Source: a candidate division KSB1 bacterium
Lineage (GTDB): Bacteria > Zhuqueibacterota > Zhuqueibacteria > Oceanimicrobiales > Oceanimicrobiaceae
DNA: 48,587 nucleotides
Direction: 5' to 3'
NCBI GenBank assembly: GCA_022562085.1
Contig: JADFPY010000003.1
Span: 1-48,587 of the forward strand
Of this stretch, positions 25,686 to 34,307 are shown in pieces. The notes below the pieces were generated by a model. The model had not been told where the DNA came from and did no database searches. It worked only from the letters and a program-made list of their open reading frames with translations. Made by a program: the position numbers and the translations under genes. Within the stretch, counting starts at the first letter, position 1. Every line of letters starts with the position of its first letter.

Positions 25686-26141
25686 TTAACCTGAAATTGA
25701 AATATTAAAAAAGCCGTTCTCCCGGCAGCGATCCATGACTTTGATGATCGTATCATATTTAATCGAAAGGTGCGGTGCTAAAATAATGTCTTCTGTTTGC
25801 ACGTGTCTTTCTTTGATTTTCTGCAGCTTCTCAACTAGGGTTTGAAAATCAAAATTAGCTTCTTTTTTTATAATGAACGGGATCTTCATCCCTTTGGTTT
25901 TTAATTCGAAGCCCTTTTCGGAAATTGCCAAAATTGTAACCACGGGATTATTTAGCGGTTTTTGCGCTTCACCGGCCTGAGTAGAAGTCGGCAGTGAAAA
26001 CTCTAAAATTGATAATTTCACAAAAACTGCGGTTAAGAGCAAGAATGGCACTAAAATCAAGAATATGTTCATCACCGGTGTGATATTGAGCTCAGCTTCC
26101 TCGTAGCGGTTTTCTCGATGCAGAGCCTTTTTCAGATTCAT
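25686..26141 (-). CDS. ExbD/TolR-type subunit with Asn in place of the channel Asp
   Basis: 151 residues. Membrane span about 20-42 (ITPVMNIFLILVPFLLLTAVF). The position of ExbD Asp25 is Asn25 (PVMN instead of PLID), so this subunit probably cannot carry protons itself. The periplasmic part has the ExbD features VTILAISEKGFEL, DIILAPHLSIKYDTIIKVMDRCRENGF. It probably pairs with the Asp-bearing ExbD of the next gene in a mixed dimer. The gene is two bases from both neighbours, which implies one transcript and coupled translation. Confidence 0.88.
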   Translation of the reverse strand: MNLKKALHRENRYEEAELNITPVMNIFLILVPFLLLTAVFVKLSILEFSLPTSTQAGEAQKPLNNPVVTILAISEKGFELKTKGMKIPFIIKKEANFDFQTLVEKLQKIKERHVQTEDIILAPHLSIKYDTIIKVMDRCRENGFFNISISG

Positions 26142-26143
26142 AA

Positions 26144-26767
26144 TTAGGCCTTCGCGCCAATCAGACGTTGGTAAATTCGGGCAATGTTTTCATTGATCTC
26201 ATCGATAATCGAATTGGTCTTCGATTGGATGTAAGAGTGGAAAACCATGCTTGGAATGGCGACCATCAAACCAAATGCGGTCGTGTTCATAGCAACGGAA
26301 ATACCCGCGGAAAGCAGCGCCGCTTTTTGAGACGAATCGGCATCAGCGACAGCCTGAAAGGATTGAATCAATCCGACAATGGTCCCGAGCAATCCGAGCA
26401 GAGTTGCGACATTGGCGATCATGGAAAGATAATGAGTCCGTTTTTCCAGTTTTGGAATTTCAGACATTGCGGCAAGCTCGAAAGCGCTTTGAATCTCTTT
26501 CGGCCCTTTATTGTATTCCTGCAGTCCCGCTTTGGTAATGGTCGGCAAGGCGGCATTGGAAATCATGCACAAGTCAACTGCGCTCGAAACCTTTCCGCTC
26601 TGTATGAATTCGATGATTTTATTAACAAATTTCGTTGTATCAATGCGATTTTTCACATTGATAAAAATAAATCGCTCAACGATAATTGCCAGACCAATAA
26701 TCAAAGTTGCAAGGATGACGTACATAAAAGGTCCGCCGGTTTTAAAGGCAAGATTAATGTATTCCAA
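26144..26767 (-). CDS. ExbB/TolQ/MotA-type proton-channel protein
   Basis: 207 residues with three membrane spans: about 10-33 (GGPFMYVILATLIIGLAIIVERF), 110-135 (SMIANVATLLGLLGTIVGLIQSF) and 150-175 (ISVAMNTTAFGLMVAIPSMVFHSYI). The signature LLGLLGTIVGLIQSF and the TTAFGL segment with the channel Thr are those of the ExbB/TolQ family. The cytoplasmic loop between spans 1 and 2 is normal. First of four tightly packed motor genes; a 186-base gap separates it from the small periplasmic protein gene upstream. The AGGAGG ribosome site is seen before its start. Confidence 0.92.
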   Translation of the reverse strand: MEYINLAFKTGGPFMYVILATLIIGLAIIVERFIFINVKNRIDTTKFVNKIIEFIQSGKVSSAVDLCMISNAALPTITKAGLQEYNKGPKEIQSAFELAAMSEIPKLEKRTHYLSMIANVATLLGLLGTIVGLIQSFQAVADADSSQKAALLSAGISVAMNTTAFGLMVAIPSMVFHSYIQSKTNSIIDEINENIARIYQRLIGAKA

Positions 26768-26953
26768 TTTTGATACCTCCTGTTTTAATTGTTAAATCTT
26801 CTCTTCAGAAAAAAAATTCAAAATCTCAAATTCAAATGAATACAAAACTTTTCTTCAATCACTACCTTTAATTTTATATTTTTTGGCCATTTGAATTTGT
26901 GTAGGAATTCGGATTTGGTGTTTCGGATTTGCTTTGATCGCCTGACTTGAAGT

Positions 26954-27295
26954 TTACCTTCCCGGTTTCACAATCTCTTTTCGAATTTGATCAATTTCAA
27001 TCTTGCGGAAAATCTCTTTAAAAAACGACCGATCGATTTGAATGTCGTCCACAGTCGGGTTTTTGCCCGGAATGATAAACACGGTCTGCGGCTTTTCGAT
27101 CCTCCCTAAAATCTCAATTTTATCAAGAAATATCTTTACATCTGATTTCTTAGTTTCCAAATCGAGAGCAACGGCTTTTTGAATACTATCTTGTTTCACA
27201 GTAACTTCTTGCGCAAAGGAAGGCATTGCTACCAACCCCATCAAAATAAAAACGAAAACCATAGATAATTTTATTTGCAAAGAACGTCTGTTCAA
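26954..27295 (-). CDS. Small periplasmic protein of the motor operon
   Basis: 113 residues. The start is a TTG overlapping the TGA stop of the upstream TPR gene; AGGAGG lies seven bases before it, which supports this choice. It gives a proper signal peptide (basic NRRSLQIK, then MVFVFILMGLVAMPSFAQE), which a start at the internal ATG would not. The mature protein is about 85 residues, with a conserved-looking core EILGRIEKPQTVFIIPGKNP and FFKEIFRKIEIDQIRKEI. I recall similar short proteins next to TPR and TolQ/ExbD genes in other Gram-negatives, but cannot name the family. The overlap implies translational coupling. Confidence 0.75.
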   Translation of the reverse strand: MNRRSLQIKLSMVFVFILMGLVAMPSFAQEVTVKQDSIQKAVALDLETKKSDVKIFLDKIEILGRIEKPQTVFIIPGKNPTVDDIQIDRSFFKEIFRKIEIDQIRKEIVKPGR

Positions 27296-30159
27296 GAACC
27301 GGCCTCCTGACTTAATTTCACTTGAGTAACTCCGAGCTCGGTGCTTAACGCCTCAACTCGTTTTTTACTCTCCAAAACCCAATTATTTTTAATGTTGTTT
27401 TCCGCCGCTTGTTTTAAGTTTGCCTGATAGGCTTCAAGTGCTTTTTCTTTAAAAGGTACAACCGTTTTCCATAATTTGTCATCATATTTTTTCAAATCTT
27501 CGCCGGATAAACCTCTGGGACGCGGTGATTTAAACACGGCATCGGCGAAAGCCTCAAAGGTCGCGCCTATTTTATAGGATGAAGCTGTCGTCCAATCCGC
27601 TACTTTAAATTTAGCAGCTTCGGTGTAGGCTTTGATCGCTTTTGTAAACGCCAACCTTTTTCGTTTGAGATTCCGTTTCAGGGGAGGTTTGAGCTTGATT
27701 TTATCAAAAGATTTGAAAGAAATTTCAGCAATCATGAACTGCGCGTTGGCCGGAATATAACTTTCCACGGCGATATTTTGCCCAACAAATTTTTTATGAG
27801 CATCGATCACAAATCCAAAATCTATTAATGCAATTTCATTCAAGTTTTGATTATAAGCAATTTCGCCTCGTCTGAAAGCGGCTTCCATATAGCGATCAGG
27901 GTCATCCGCATAACTGATGGTGTATTCCTGAAAATAGCTTCTGGCTCTATCGAAATCACCGACGTTTTCATAACATTTGGCCGCAAAAAACAAGCTCTTT
28001 GCAGCGTACCTCGAGTTTTGATCGTGTTTATACAAGGCTAAATAGTTCGTCGCGGCTCGCTGCCAATTTTCAAGATCTTCGCTTAAAACGCCCGCTTTAA
28101 AAAAGGATTCATCAATAAGCTGCGACTCAGAAAATTGCAGCGACATCATTTCGTAGAGTTCGATAGCTTTATTTTTATTACCAAGATTTTCATATTGCAG
28201 TGCAGCTTCAAATAATGCTCGTTCTGCGATTGCCGGATCTGCGGTCAAGCTTGAGATTTTCTCGAACTCTCTTGCGGCAAGAGTACTGTCCCCGTTTTGC
28301 AAATGCATCTCAGCGTTTTTGAATCTCGATGAGGCAATCATTTTGTTCGCTTTAGAAACATACTGTGAAGAATCCGGAAATAGCCGGACAACGGTCTGAA
28401 ACAATGAATCTGCCTGTAAATAATTCTCCTGTTTAAAATCGCATTGAGCCATCATCATGTAGGCCTGTGGCACCAAAGGATTCGAAGGCGAATGGTCCAC
28501 AACTTTTCGGTAGACCTCCCTTGCCAAAGAAACGTACTCAAGCTCGTAGAGAATTTGAGCATAATTCATTAAAACCTCGGGGAGCTTGGGACTCCCGGAA
28601 TGGAACAGGTAAAAATCGTTGCAGGCTTGCAGTAACTGCGCCTGGTTGCTACTTAAAACATCTATTACATCTAATTTTTCTAGCGACTTACCGAGAAAGT
28701 TGAACAGGAAAAATTCCTTCGAATCGACTATTCCGTCATTATGCAGGAGATGATTATAAGCGAGCACACGGTTGTAAGCTGAGGTATCGCGAAATTCCGA
28801 ATCGGGATATTTTAAGATTAAATCGTAGTAAGACTCGGCGGCCTCAACGAACTTTCCAATTTCGTAAAAACATTCAGCGAGGTAAAATTGTACTTTGTGG
28901 GCTCTTTCAGAGGACTCAAATTTTTCAATGAATTCTTTATATTTATTAATCGCCAACTCATAAGCTGCACTCTTTTCAGATTGCCGCGCTCTTTCATGGG
29001 CTTCGGAACCGAGAGTGTACAAAAACTCCTCAGCAATGTCTAAGATTTCCTGCCGAACTTCGCCCTTCGGAATTTGCTTTAACCACGGACTGCCCGGACC
29101 ATACTGGTCAACTAATTTTTCTCTTTCTGCGTCAGCCCTGCCTTTTGCACCGGCTAATTCATAATTATCAACAATTGTTTTCTGGAATATTGCTGCTTTT
29201 GGTTTATTCGGATAAAAACCAATAAGAACATTCAGAGTTTCGATGGCATCTTCATAAAAATTTCGCTTTTGGAAAATCTCCGCCAGATGCAGCAATATCT
29301 GTTCTGTGAAATCTTTATCTTTATATTCCTTTAAGAATTCACCCGCCTTAGCAGCGCCACCAAATTCAGCAAAATTAATTGAGACATTCTTGATGGCTTC
29401 ACTGCGTAAATCAGCCTTTGTTTTTCCCAGTTCGGTTTCAAGGCGTTCTAATAATTCCGAGTCCTCAATCAGAAATAAAAACGTTGCGATGGATTGAGAA
29501 AAATCGTCCACGTTGTAGTAGCACCATCCCAATTTATACAACGCCATATCAAAGTATGGACTGTCCCAACTGTTCAGGAGACGGTCGTAATAAACGACTG
29601 CTTTATTATATACTTTTTTTTCAAAATAGTGCTCGCCCAATCGAAAATAGGACTCCTCGAGAAGCTGCTTGTCATTTGTTTCTTCGGCGAGTTGATCAAA
29701 ATACTCCATGGCCTTCTTTTCACTTCCCGCTTCAAGCCGGCAATAAGCAATTCTATACATGACTTTGTCGCGAAAGCCGACATTTGGAAATTTTTGCAGC
29801 AACTCCTCAGCCAGTTTAATGGCAGCCCTGTAATCGATTCGCGGAAGGCCAGGCTCCTTTTTCAGCAGCCCTTTTTCAAAATTCTTCTCCTCTTCTTCAA
29901 AAACCAGCATCTCCCGTTGGAATTTTAGGACCGAACGTTTTGCGTAAAGCTCGACAAGCTGGAACATGACGTTCGGGGTAAAATTACTTTCAGGATACTT
30001 GGCAAGCAGCTCCTCAGACCCTTTTATAGCTTCGGTTAAATTACGAAACTGCTTAATGTCCTGGCCGGGAGATTCCTGGCTGTGCAAAGTGGAAAAAAAT
30101 AAAACAAAGCTCAAAATCAGGAAGCAGACAACTGAGATTTTATGATTTTCAAGAATCAT
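27292..30159 (-). CDS. Large secreted TPR-repeat protein
   Basis: 955 residues, exported by a signal peptide (VVCFLILSFVLFFSTLHS). The mature part is a long array of tetratricopeptide units with YxxA/LxxL-type helices, for example AVVYYDRLLNSWDSPYFDMAL, AAESYYDLILKYPDSEF and LFQTVVRLFPDSSQY. This fits a periplasmic or outer-membrane scaffold like the TPR proteins of gliding motility and BamD-like lipoproteins; no lipobox Cys is seen. It directly follows the split TPR gene and overlaps the small periplasmic protein gene by four bases. It probably organises the envelope part of the ExbB/ExbD machine. Confidence 0.88.
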   Translation of the reverse strand: MILENHKISVVCFLILSFVLFFSTLHSQESPGQDIKQFRNLTEAIKGSEELLAKYPESNFTPNVMFQLVELYAKRSVLKFQREMLVFEEEEKNFEKGLLKKEPGLPRIDYRAAIKLAEELLQKFPNVGFRDKVMYRIAYCRLEAGSEKKAMEYFDQLAEETNDKQLLEESYFRLGEHYFEKKVYNKAVVYYDRLLNSWDSPYFDMALYKLGWCYYNVDDFSQSIATFLFLIEDSELLERLETELGKTKADLRSEAIKNVSINFAEFGGAAKAGEFLKEYKDKDFTEQILLHLAEIFQKRNFYEDAIETLNVLIGFYPNKPKAAIFQKTIVDNYELAGAKGRADAEREKLVDQYGPGSPWLKQIPKGEVRQEILDIAEEFLYTLGSEAHERARQSEKSAAYELAINKYKEFIEKFESSERAHKVQFYLAECFYEIGKFVEAAESYYDLILKYPDSEFRDTSAYNRVLAYNHLLHNDGIVDSKEFFLFNFLGKSLEKLDVIDVLSSNQAQLLQACNDFYLFHSGSPKLPEVLMNYAQILYELEYVSLAREVYRKVVDHSPSNPLVPQAYMMMAQCDFKQENYLQADSLFQTVVRLFPDSSQYVSKANKMIASSRFKNAEMHLQNGDSTLAAREFEKISSLTADPAIAERALFEAALQYENLGNKNKAIELYEMMSLQFSESQLIDESFFKAGVLSEDLENWQRAATNYLALYKHDQNSRYAAKSLFFAAKCYENVGDFDRARSYFQEYTISYADDPDRYMEAAFRRGEIAYNQNLNEIALIDFGFVIDAHKKFVGQNIAVESYIPANAQFMIAEISFKSFDKIKLKPPLKRNLKRKRLAFTKAIKAYTEAAKFKVADWTTASSYKIGATFEAFADAVFKSPRPRGLSGEDLKKYDDKLWKTVVPFKEKALEAYQANLKQAAENNIKNNWVLESKKRVEALSTELGVTQVKLSQEAGS

Positions 30160-30163
30160 ATTA

Positions 30164-30291
30164 GACGGTTTTCAAAATTTCTATTTAGTAGAATTCGCCG
30201 CATCAGTAACGGAACTCACCAGAAGTTCCGGGGTTAGCCCTCCCGAAGTGTGGCCACTTTCCTAGCTTTCATTGAGGGACGGTTTTCAAAA
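30164..30291. repeat. 100-bp insertion flanked by 14-bp direct repeats
   Basis: GACGGTTTTCAAAA occurs at 30164-30177 and again at 30278-30291. The 100 bases between are richer in G and C than the surroundings and contain small hairpins: CGGAACT / AGTTCCG, AAGTG / CACTT and GGG / CCC. Read through the left copy, the upstream TPR gene would end in TAA just one base before the ATG of the 955-residue gene. The insertion thus split a tightly coupled gene pair and moved the stop of the upstream gene. It may be a small mobile or structured element. Confidence 0.6.
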
Positions 30292-30931
30292 AAAGTGCTC
30301 TGGCTTTGCCATAATCAGCATAAGCCCGCCAGTCCCTGTTGATTTGGTCTTTATCAATCTGCTTTTTCAGACTTAGTAAAGAGTTTTTCAGGGTCTCAAA
30401 ATTTCGACGTTCTTTCCCAAGGGTTTCATATAATGCCTGGCTTTTCTCTTCCATCTCCTTTTGGTCTACCGAGATAAAATCCATTGAACCGTTGCTTGTA
30501 GTAGTGAGCGTCCTTTCAAGTAAAAGCCGTGATTCCAAAACGAGCAACTCTGAATTCAGTTCCTCCAATAGCTTTTCTTGAATTACCAACTCCTGACTCG
30601 ATTGCTCAAGCTTGGCTGCGTAATCAGTTGGTTTTGGCTTTTTCTTAGTTATTTCGTTGTACTCCTTAACCGCAAAATCATAATAGCCGAGTTTCAAATA
30701 ACATTGACCAATTACAAAGTGAGCTTCTTCCAGGTTAAAGTAACTTGGATAATTTGTCACAAGGCCGCTTAGAGCGCTTAGTGTAGCCTGGTAATCCTGT
30801 AACTTTAGCGCCGACCAACCGATTGCCAAAAGAACTTCCGGATAATCATAAAACTCCGGCGAAATAACCCGCAAAAAATCAAGTGCTTTTTTATAACTTG
30901 ATAACTCAAAATAAATATAACCTACCGTCAA
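30269..30931 (-). CDS. 3' part of a TPR protein gene (separated by a frameshift)
   Basis: 220 residues of a TPR protein (ALDFLRVISPEFYDYPEVLLAIGWSALKL, seen as helix pairs) followed by a long coiled coil (EEKSQALYETLGKERRNFETLKNSLLSLKKQ, in part). The only apparent start is a TTG in the middle of a helix, and the frame stays open upstream (EALTNFITVTQVSAKTPERR) as far as the A11 run at 31020-31030. It is therefore the continuation of the gene at 31015-31671, not an independent one. The last residues VPQ come from the inserted 100-bp element. Joined, the protein would have about 467 residues. Confidence 0.7.
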   Translation of the reverse strand: MTVGYIYFELSSYKKALDFLRVISPEFYDYPEVLLAIGWSALKLQDYQATLSALSGLVTNYPSYFNLEEAHFVIGQCYLKLGYYDFAVKEYNEITKKKPKPTDYAAKLEQSSQELVIQEKLLEELNSELLVLESRLLLERTLTTTSNGSMDFISVDQKEMEEKSQALYETLGKERRNFETLKNSLLSLKKQIDKDQINRDWRAYADYGKARALFLKTVPQ

Positions 30932-31014
30932 CCGGGCAGAATTAATTAATTCCCGACGTTCAGGAGTCTTAGCAGAAACCTGTGTGACGGTTATGAAATT
31001 GGTTAAGGCTTCTC

Positions 31015-31671
31015 TTATATTTTTTTTTTTAAGTTCATGAGGGCGACTGAGTACAACCCGAATGGATAAAAATTGCTCTTTTGTTTGATTCGGTTCAAAA
31101 TATTTAACGATAGATTGTAATCTTCCAGTAGAAAATAAGTTTGTCCGGCATAATAGCGTGATTCGTCAATTCCTTTTTGATCAGAGTAATGTGATTCAAG
31201 GGCTTTGTAAAATTTTAGACTTGTCTGGTAATCCTTTTTTTGGTAGCAAACTTTTTGCAGTCCAAGAATGGCCTCCGCTACCAAAGGCGTTTTCGAATAG
31301 GTTTTTAGCAAATGCCGCAGCATCTTATCCGCGCTTTCATACATCCTCATTTCATAAAAGCAATTTGCCAGCAGATATGTTACTTCGTCGGATTTTGTAA
31401 ACTCCGGATGAAAATCGAGAACCGCGAGCAAATCAACCGCACTTGTCCGATACACTTTCTGTTTAAATTTCTTGGCTGCGGATTTGTGCAGTTTCTTGGC
31501 AGCATCTTCGAGCTCCTCGCTCGTCATCTCTTGTTGAATAATTGAGACCGCAAATGTCTTATTGGAATCCAGTGCTGCAATTTGGAAAGCAAAGGAATTA
31601 CCGGCAGTACAAAAAATAACTCCCAGAAAGCAGAAGCCCGGGATGTGGAAGTTTTGGCGACAGAATTCCAT
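31015..31671 (-). CDS. 5' part of a secreted TPR protein gene (frameshift at an A11 run)
   Basis: 218 residues, starting with an N-terminal export signal (FHIPGFCFLGVIFCTAGNSFAF). Several TPR units follow (AVDLLAVLDFHPEFTKSDEVTYLLANC, in part; MLRHLLKTYSKTPLVAEAILGL). The frame ends right after a run of eleven A (MNLKKKI, stop). One more A would carry it on into KNIREALTNFI and the downstream part. The break is a mutation, a homopolymer assembly error, or a site of polymerase slippage. The gene begins seven bases after the outer-membrane barrel gene. Confidence 0.75.
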   Translation of the reverse strand: MEFCRQNFHIPGFCFLGVIFCTAGNSFAFQIAALDSNKTFAVSIIQQEMTSEELEDAAKKLHKSAAKKFKQKVYRTSAVDLLAVLDFHPEFTKSDEVTYLLANCFYEMRMYESADKMLRHLLKTYSKTPLVAEAILGLQKVCYQKKDYQTSLKFYKALESHYSDQKGIDESRYYAGQTYFLLEDYNLSLNILNRIKQKSNFYPFGLYSVALMNLKKKI

Positions 31672-31678
31672 ATATCTT

Positions 31679-32674
31679 TTATTTATTTTTTTTAGTTCCT
31701 TTTTCTAAGCTCTTACGCTTTTCATTTAAATTCTGATCAACATTTTGTCTTTTTTTCTTGAGAGCTTCCAGTGCTTTGCTCTCTTTTTTGCGATCGATTT
31801 TTGTTTCTTTGGCGGCGTAACCGTGAACTTTGTCCATTTTAAAATGATAGGTTAATCCGGTAATGATTTTCCAGTCGGCATATTTATGAACCGGCCCTGG
31901 GTAACTTTCCAAACCGCGGCTCAAACCAATATCCAAACCAAAATCAACAATAAGGTTAAGCGGCCCTAAAAATTTAAACCCCTGGGTTAGCCTCATAGAG
32001 TTGTCACCAAATTTAATAGCGTTATTGTTTAAAAAAAATTCTCCTGTATATTCAGTATAAATTATAAAAGGGGATGCGGAAAACTTAAACCCAAACCCAA
32101 AAAGAACTTGATCTGTATCACCCTTAGACAGTAGAGTTTCAATATTGTGATCCAAATAACCGAAATTTGCGTGTATCTTAAGCGGGAGTTTTCCGAAAGA
32201 ATTAGTCAAATCAAAAGAGAGCAACCCCATGATCCCCCAGGCAACTTGATCTGAAGAATATGGCTCAAGTGGTGCATTGTGCTGAAGCGCGGTTGGTAGA
32301 ATAAACAATCCTCTCAATCCGGCCGAGAATCGTGAACTTGCCAGGGGCAAGCGCCATTTAATTCCCAATTGTGTATCGCCTGGCGGCCCCCAATTGTGTT
32401 TTTGATCGTCTTGATAAGGGACAACCAGCGCCGTCAGTTCTACGTTGTTGGTGACTCCGTAGGTCAAACCCAGGTTTAAAGTCTGATCTTTTCCCAAACT
32501 TCTAAAAAATGACAGATAAGACCAATTCAGGAAAATCGAGCCTGCCTGGATGGTCTGCGCGGAAAAAACCCGAAACATGCCACGTCCGCCGGCAAAGGTT
32601 GTTTGCGAAAACGCTGGAGCCACTAGTGTAAAAATTACAAAACTTGTTGAAAAAATTCGAAAAAGAAAACGCAT
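31679..32674 (-). CDS. Outer-membrane beta-barrel protein with a basic C-terminal tail
   Basis: 331 residues with a signal peptide (FSTSFVIFTLVAPAFSQ). The middle, about 30-280, alternates hydrophobic and polar residues in strands such as LNLGLTYGVTNNVELTALVVP and WKIITGLTYHFKM, as in transporter-like beta barrels. After the last strand an extra tail of about 45 residues, very rich in Lys and Glu (KKESKALEALKKKRQNVDQN), forms a probable periplasmic coiled coil. Barrels normally end at the last strand, so the tail is unusual and may contact peptidoglycan or the TPR proteins. First gene of the motor operon. Confidence 0.75.
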   Translation of the reverse strand: MRFLFRIFSTSFVIFTLVAPAFSQTTFAGGRGMFRVFSAQTIQAGSIFLNWSYLSFFRSLGKDQTLNLGLTYGVTNNVELTALVVPYQDDQKHNWGPPGDTQLGIKWRLPLASSRFSAGLRGLFILPTALQHNAPLEPYSSDQVAWGIMGLLSFDLTNSFGKLPLKIHANFGYLDHNIETLLSKGDTDQVLFGFGFKFSASPFIIYTEYTGEFFLNNNAIKFGDNSMRLTQGFKFLGPLNLIVDFGLDIGLSRGLESYPGPVHKYADWKIITGLTYHFKMDKVHGYAAKETKIDRKKESKALEALKKKRQNVDQNLNEKRKSLEKGTKKNK

Positions 32675-32755
32675 ATAATATAGAAAAAGAAATTTCGTTT
32701 AAAGAATCCTTAAGACATTGGTGGAAAGTGTATCAATATACATGCCAGGAATGAT

Positions 32756-33682
32756 TTACGAGAACCTTTTTTCCAAAATTCCTGCAAGCGGATAAGTGAT
32801 ACAAACCACTAAAATACCGGCAATTGGATCGACTGCATAATGATACTGCAAATAGACAACTGACACCGTCAAAGCCAGAGTTAGCGGGAGAAGGGTCAAG
32901 CCCAGCCACTTTTTAAAACGAAACATATAAATCAAGACGACCCATACTGCGGCCACGTGTGAACTGGGAAAGGCAGCTCCTGAAATCGAAGCGGCGTCTT
33001 GAATGGATTTAACGAATTTATCGAATATAAAAACATACTCGCGATCTAAATGCAAAGATGCCAGGGTTTCATGCGGTCCTCGGGCGCCCAAAAACAAGTA
33101 TAAAAAATAGCAAGTCAACAAGGTGAAAGATAATCTGAAAACGAAAGAAAAATAAAGAGATTTATCTTTTTGAAAATATAAAGTGAAGCCCGAAATCGGA
33201 AAGAGAATGTAGTAAGACCAATATGAAAATGCCATCAATTCCGTTAACCAGGGCCGGTAAAATTGCTGCACCCAAACTGTTGGATGAGTCCCAAAAACTA
33301 TTAAATCCCAGTTGATTAAATGAGATTCCAGCCAGAACGGGAATAGTATATTGATAACAAGCGCTATTTCCTTAAACACAAACGTGAAAATAAAAAAAGG
33401 GTAGCAGTCTCGGAAGAACGTTAGGATTTTGGAGGATTTTCTATCGGCGAGCCGAATGTAGTAAATCAAACCCACGATAAATGCAAAATTGCCCAAGACA
33501 AAAAACGGCCAATTTTCAACCCCTTGATGGAAAAAAATCAGAAGAATTGCTACAGCGCTAAGGTGTATACTGATGGCAATATCGACCAGTCGAAGGTGGC
33601 TTAGGAGACGGTGGTTTGAAACACCTTTGTTTTTCTCTGCAGGTTTCGCACTTTCGGCTTCAGAACTTCTTTCAACAAACAT
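32756..33682 (-). CDS. PAP2-superfamily membrane phosphatase/phosphotransferase
   Basis: 308 residues with about seven membrane spans. The active-site motifs of the PAP2/AUR1-like family are visible near the C-terminus: FPSSHVAA (PSxH) and YHYAVDPIAG (HxxxD). The first motif appears as the less typical GARGPHETL. Members remove phosphate from lipids such as undecaprenyl diphosphate or phosphatidate, or transfer inositol-phosphate head groups. The substrate is unknown. It lies upstream of the motor operon on the same strand, 81 bases from the barrel gene. Confidence 0.82.
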   Translation of the reverse strand: MFVERSSEAESAKPAEKNKGVSNHRLLSHLRLVDIAISIHLSAVAILLIFFHQGVENWPFFVLGNFAFIVGLIYYIRLADRKSSKILTFFRDCYPFFIFTFVFKEIALVINILFPFWLESHLINWDLIVFGTHPTVWVQQFYRPWLTELMAFSYWSYYILFPISGFTLYFQKDKSLYFSFVFRLSFTLLTCYFLYLFLGARGPHETLASLHLDREYVFIFDKFVKSIQDAASISGAAFPSSHVAAVWVVLIYMFRFKKWLGLTLLPLTLALTVSVVYLQYHYAVDPIAGILVVCITYPLAGILEKRFS

Positions 33683-33888
33683 AAATTTGAAGGCAGACAG
33701 TTGATTATCTTGCTAATTTAAAGCTCTAATTTTACAAAAAGTTAGAGTAAAATGCAAGGTGAATGTTGTCTGAATCCTGTGCTGAAAACTTTAGGAATGA
33801 GGTTGAATGCGGATTACAACAAATGTGGAAATGAGATGGCTTTCATTTTCCTTAATTCTGGAAAAGAATGGTAGACAGTATATCGAGT

Positions 33889-34302
33889 TTACTCAATCAC
33901 TTCAAACTTTTCAAAGCATTGGTAGCCAAATTGGCTTGCCGCTTTTATTTGATCGGGAGCGCCATACCAGGTTTCGAACCCCTCCTGCTTTGCTTTCCAC
34001 TCACAGTCCCAATTGAAAGAAATTTTTGTCTGGTTGGGGCCAAAAGTAAGCGTGCCAACATACCCTGAACAGGAAGAAGCCCCCTGAATATCAACTTCGC
34101 TAATTTGCTCATTCCGATACGCTTCCAGGAGTTTCATCAGGACTCGCTGAACTTTGACTTTCGGAGAGCCAAGGGAATATTTAATCAACTGCGCTTCTCT
34201 GCCATCGGCAAAATCTTGAACGGCATTCTTAAAGGCATCTGAGGCCTTGCTGTTTTCTAAAAGGGTTTTTAACTTAGTCTCACTCATCTTCCACAGGTTC
34301 AT
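33889..34302 (-). CDS. Hypothetical protein
   Basis: 137 residues (132 if the second Met, MSETK, is used). Soluble, with no signal or membrane span. The N-terminal two thirds are probably helical (LKTLLENSKASDAFKNAVQDF), followed by a beta-rich end with SSCSGYVGTLTFG and WDCEWKAKQEGFETWYGAP. Three cysteines could bind metal, but no known motif is seen. I do not recognise the family. The gene starts six bases after the SDR gene stop and is probably cotranscribed with it. Confidence 0.65.
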   Translation of the reverse strand: MNLWKMSETKLKTLLENSKASDAFKNAVQDFADGREAQLIKYSLGSPKVKVQRVLMKLLEAYRNEQISEVDIQGASSCSGYVGTLTFGPNQTKISFNWDCEWKAKQEGFETWYGAPDQIKAASQFGYQCFEKFEVIE

Positions 34303-34307
34303 TTGGG

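Noticed and set aside
26168-26773. 201-codon plus-strand frame
   Set aside because: It is fully antisense to the clear ExbB/TolQ gene and its translation has no protein-like pattern.
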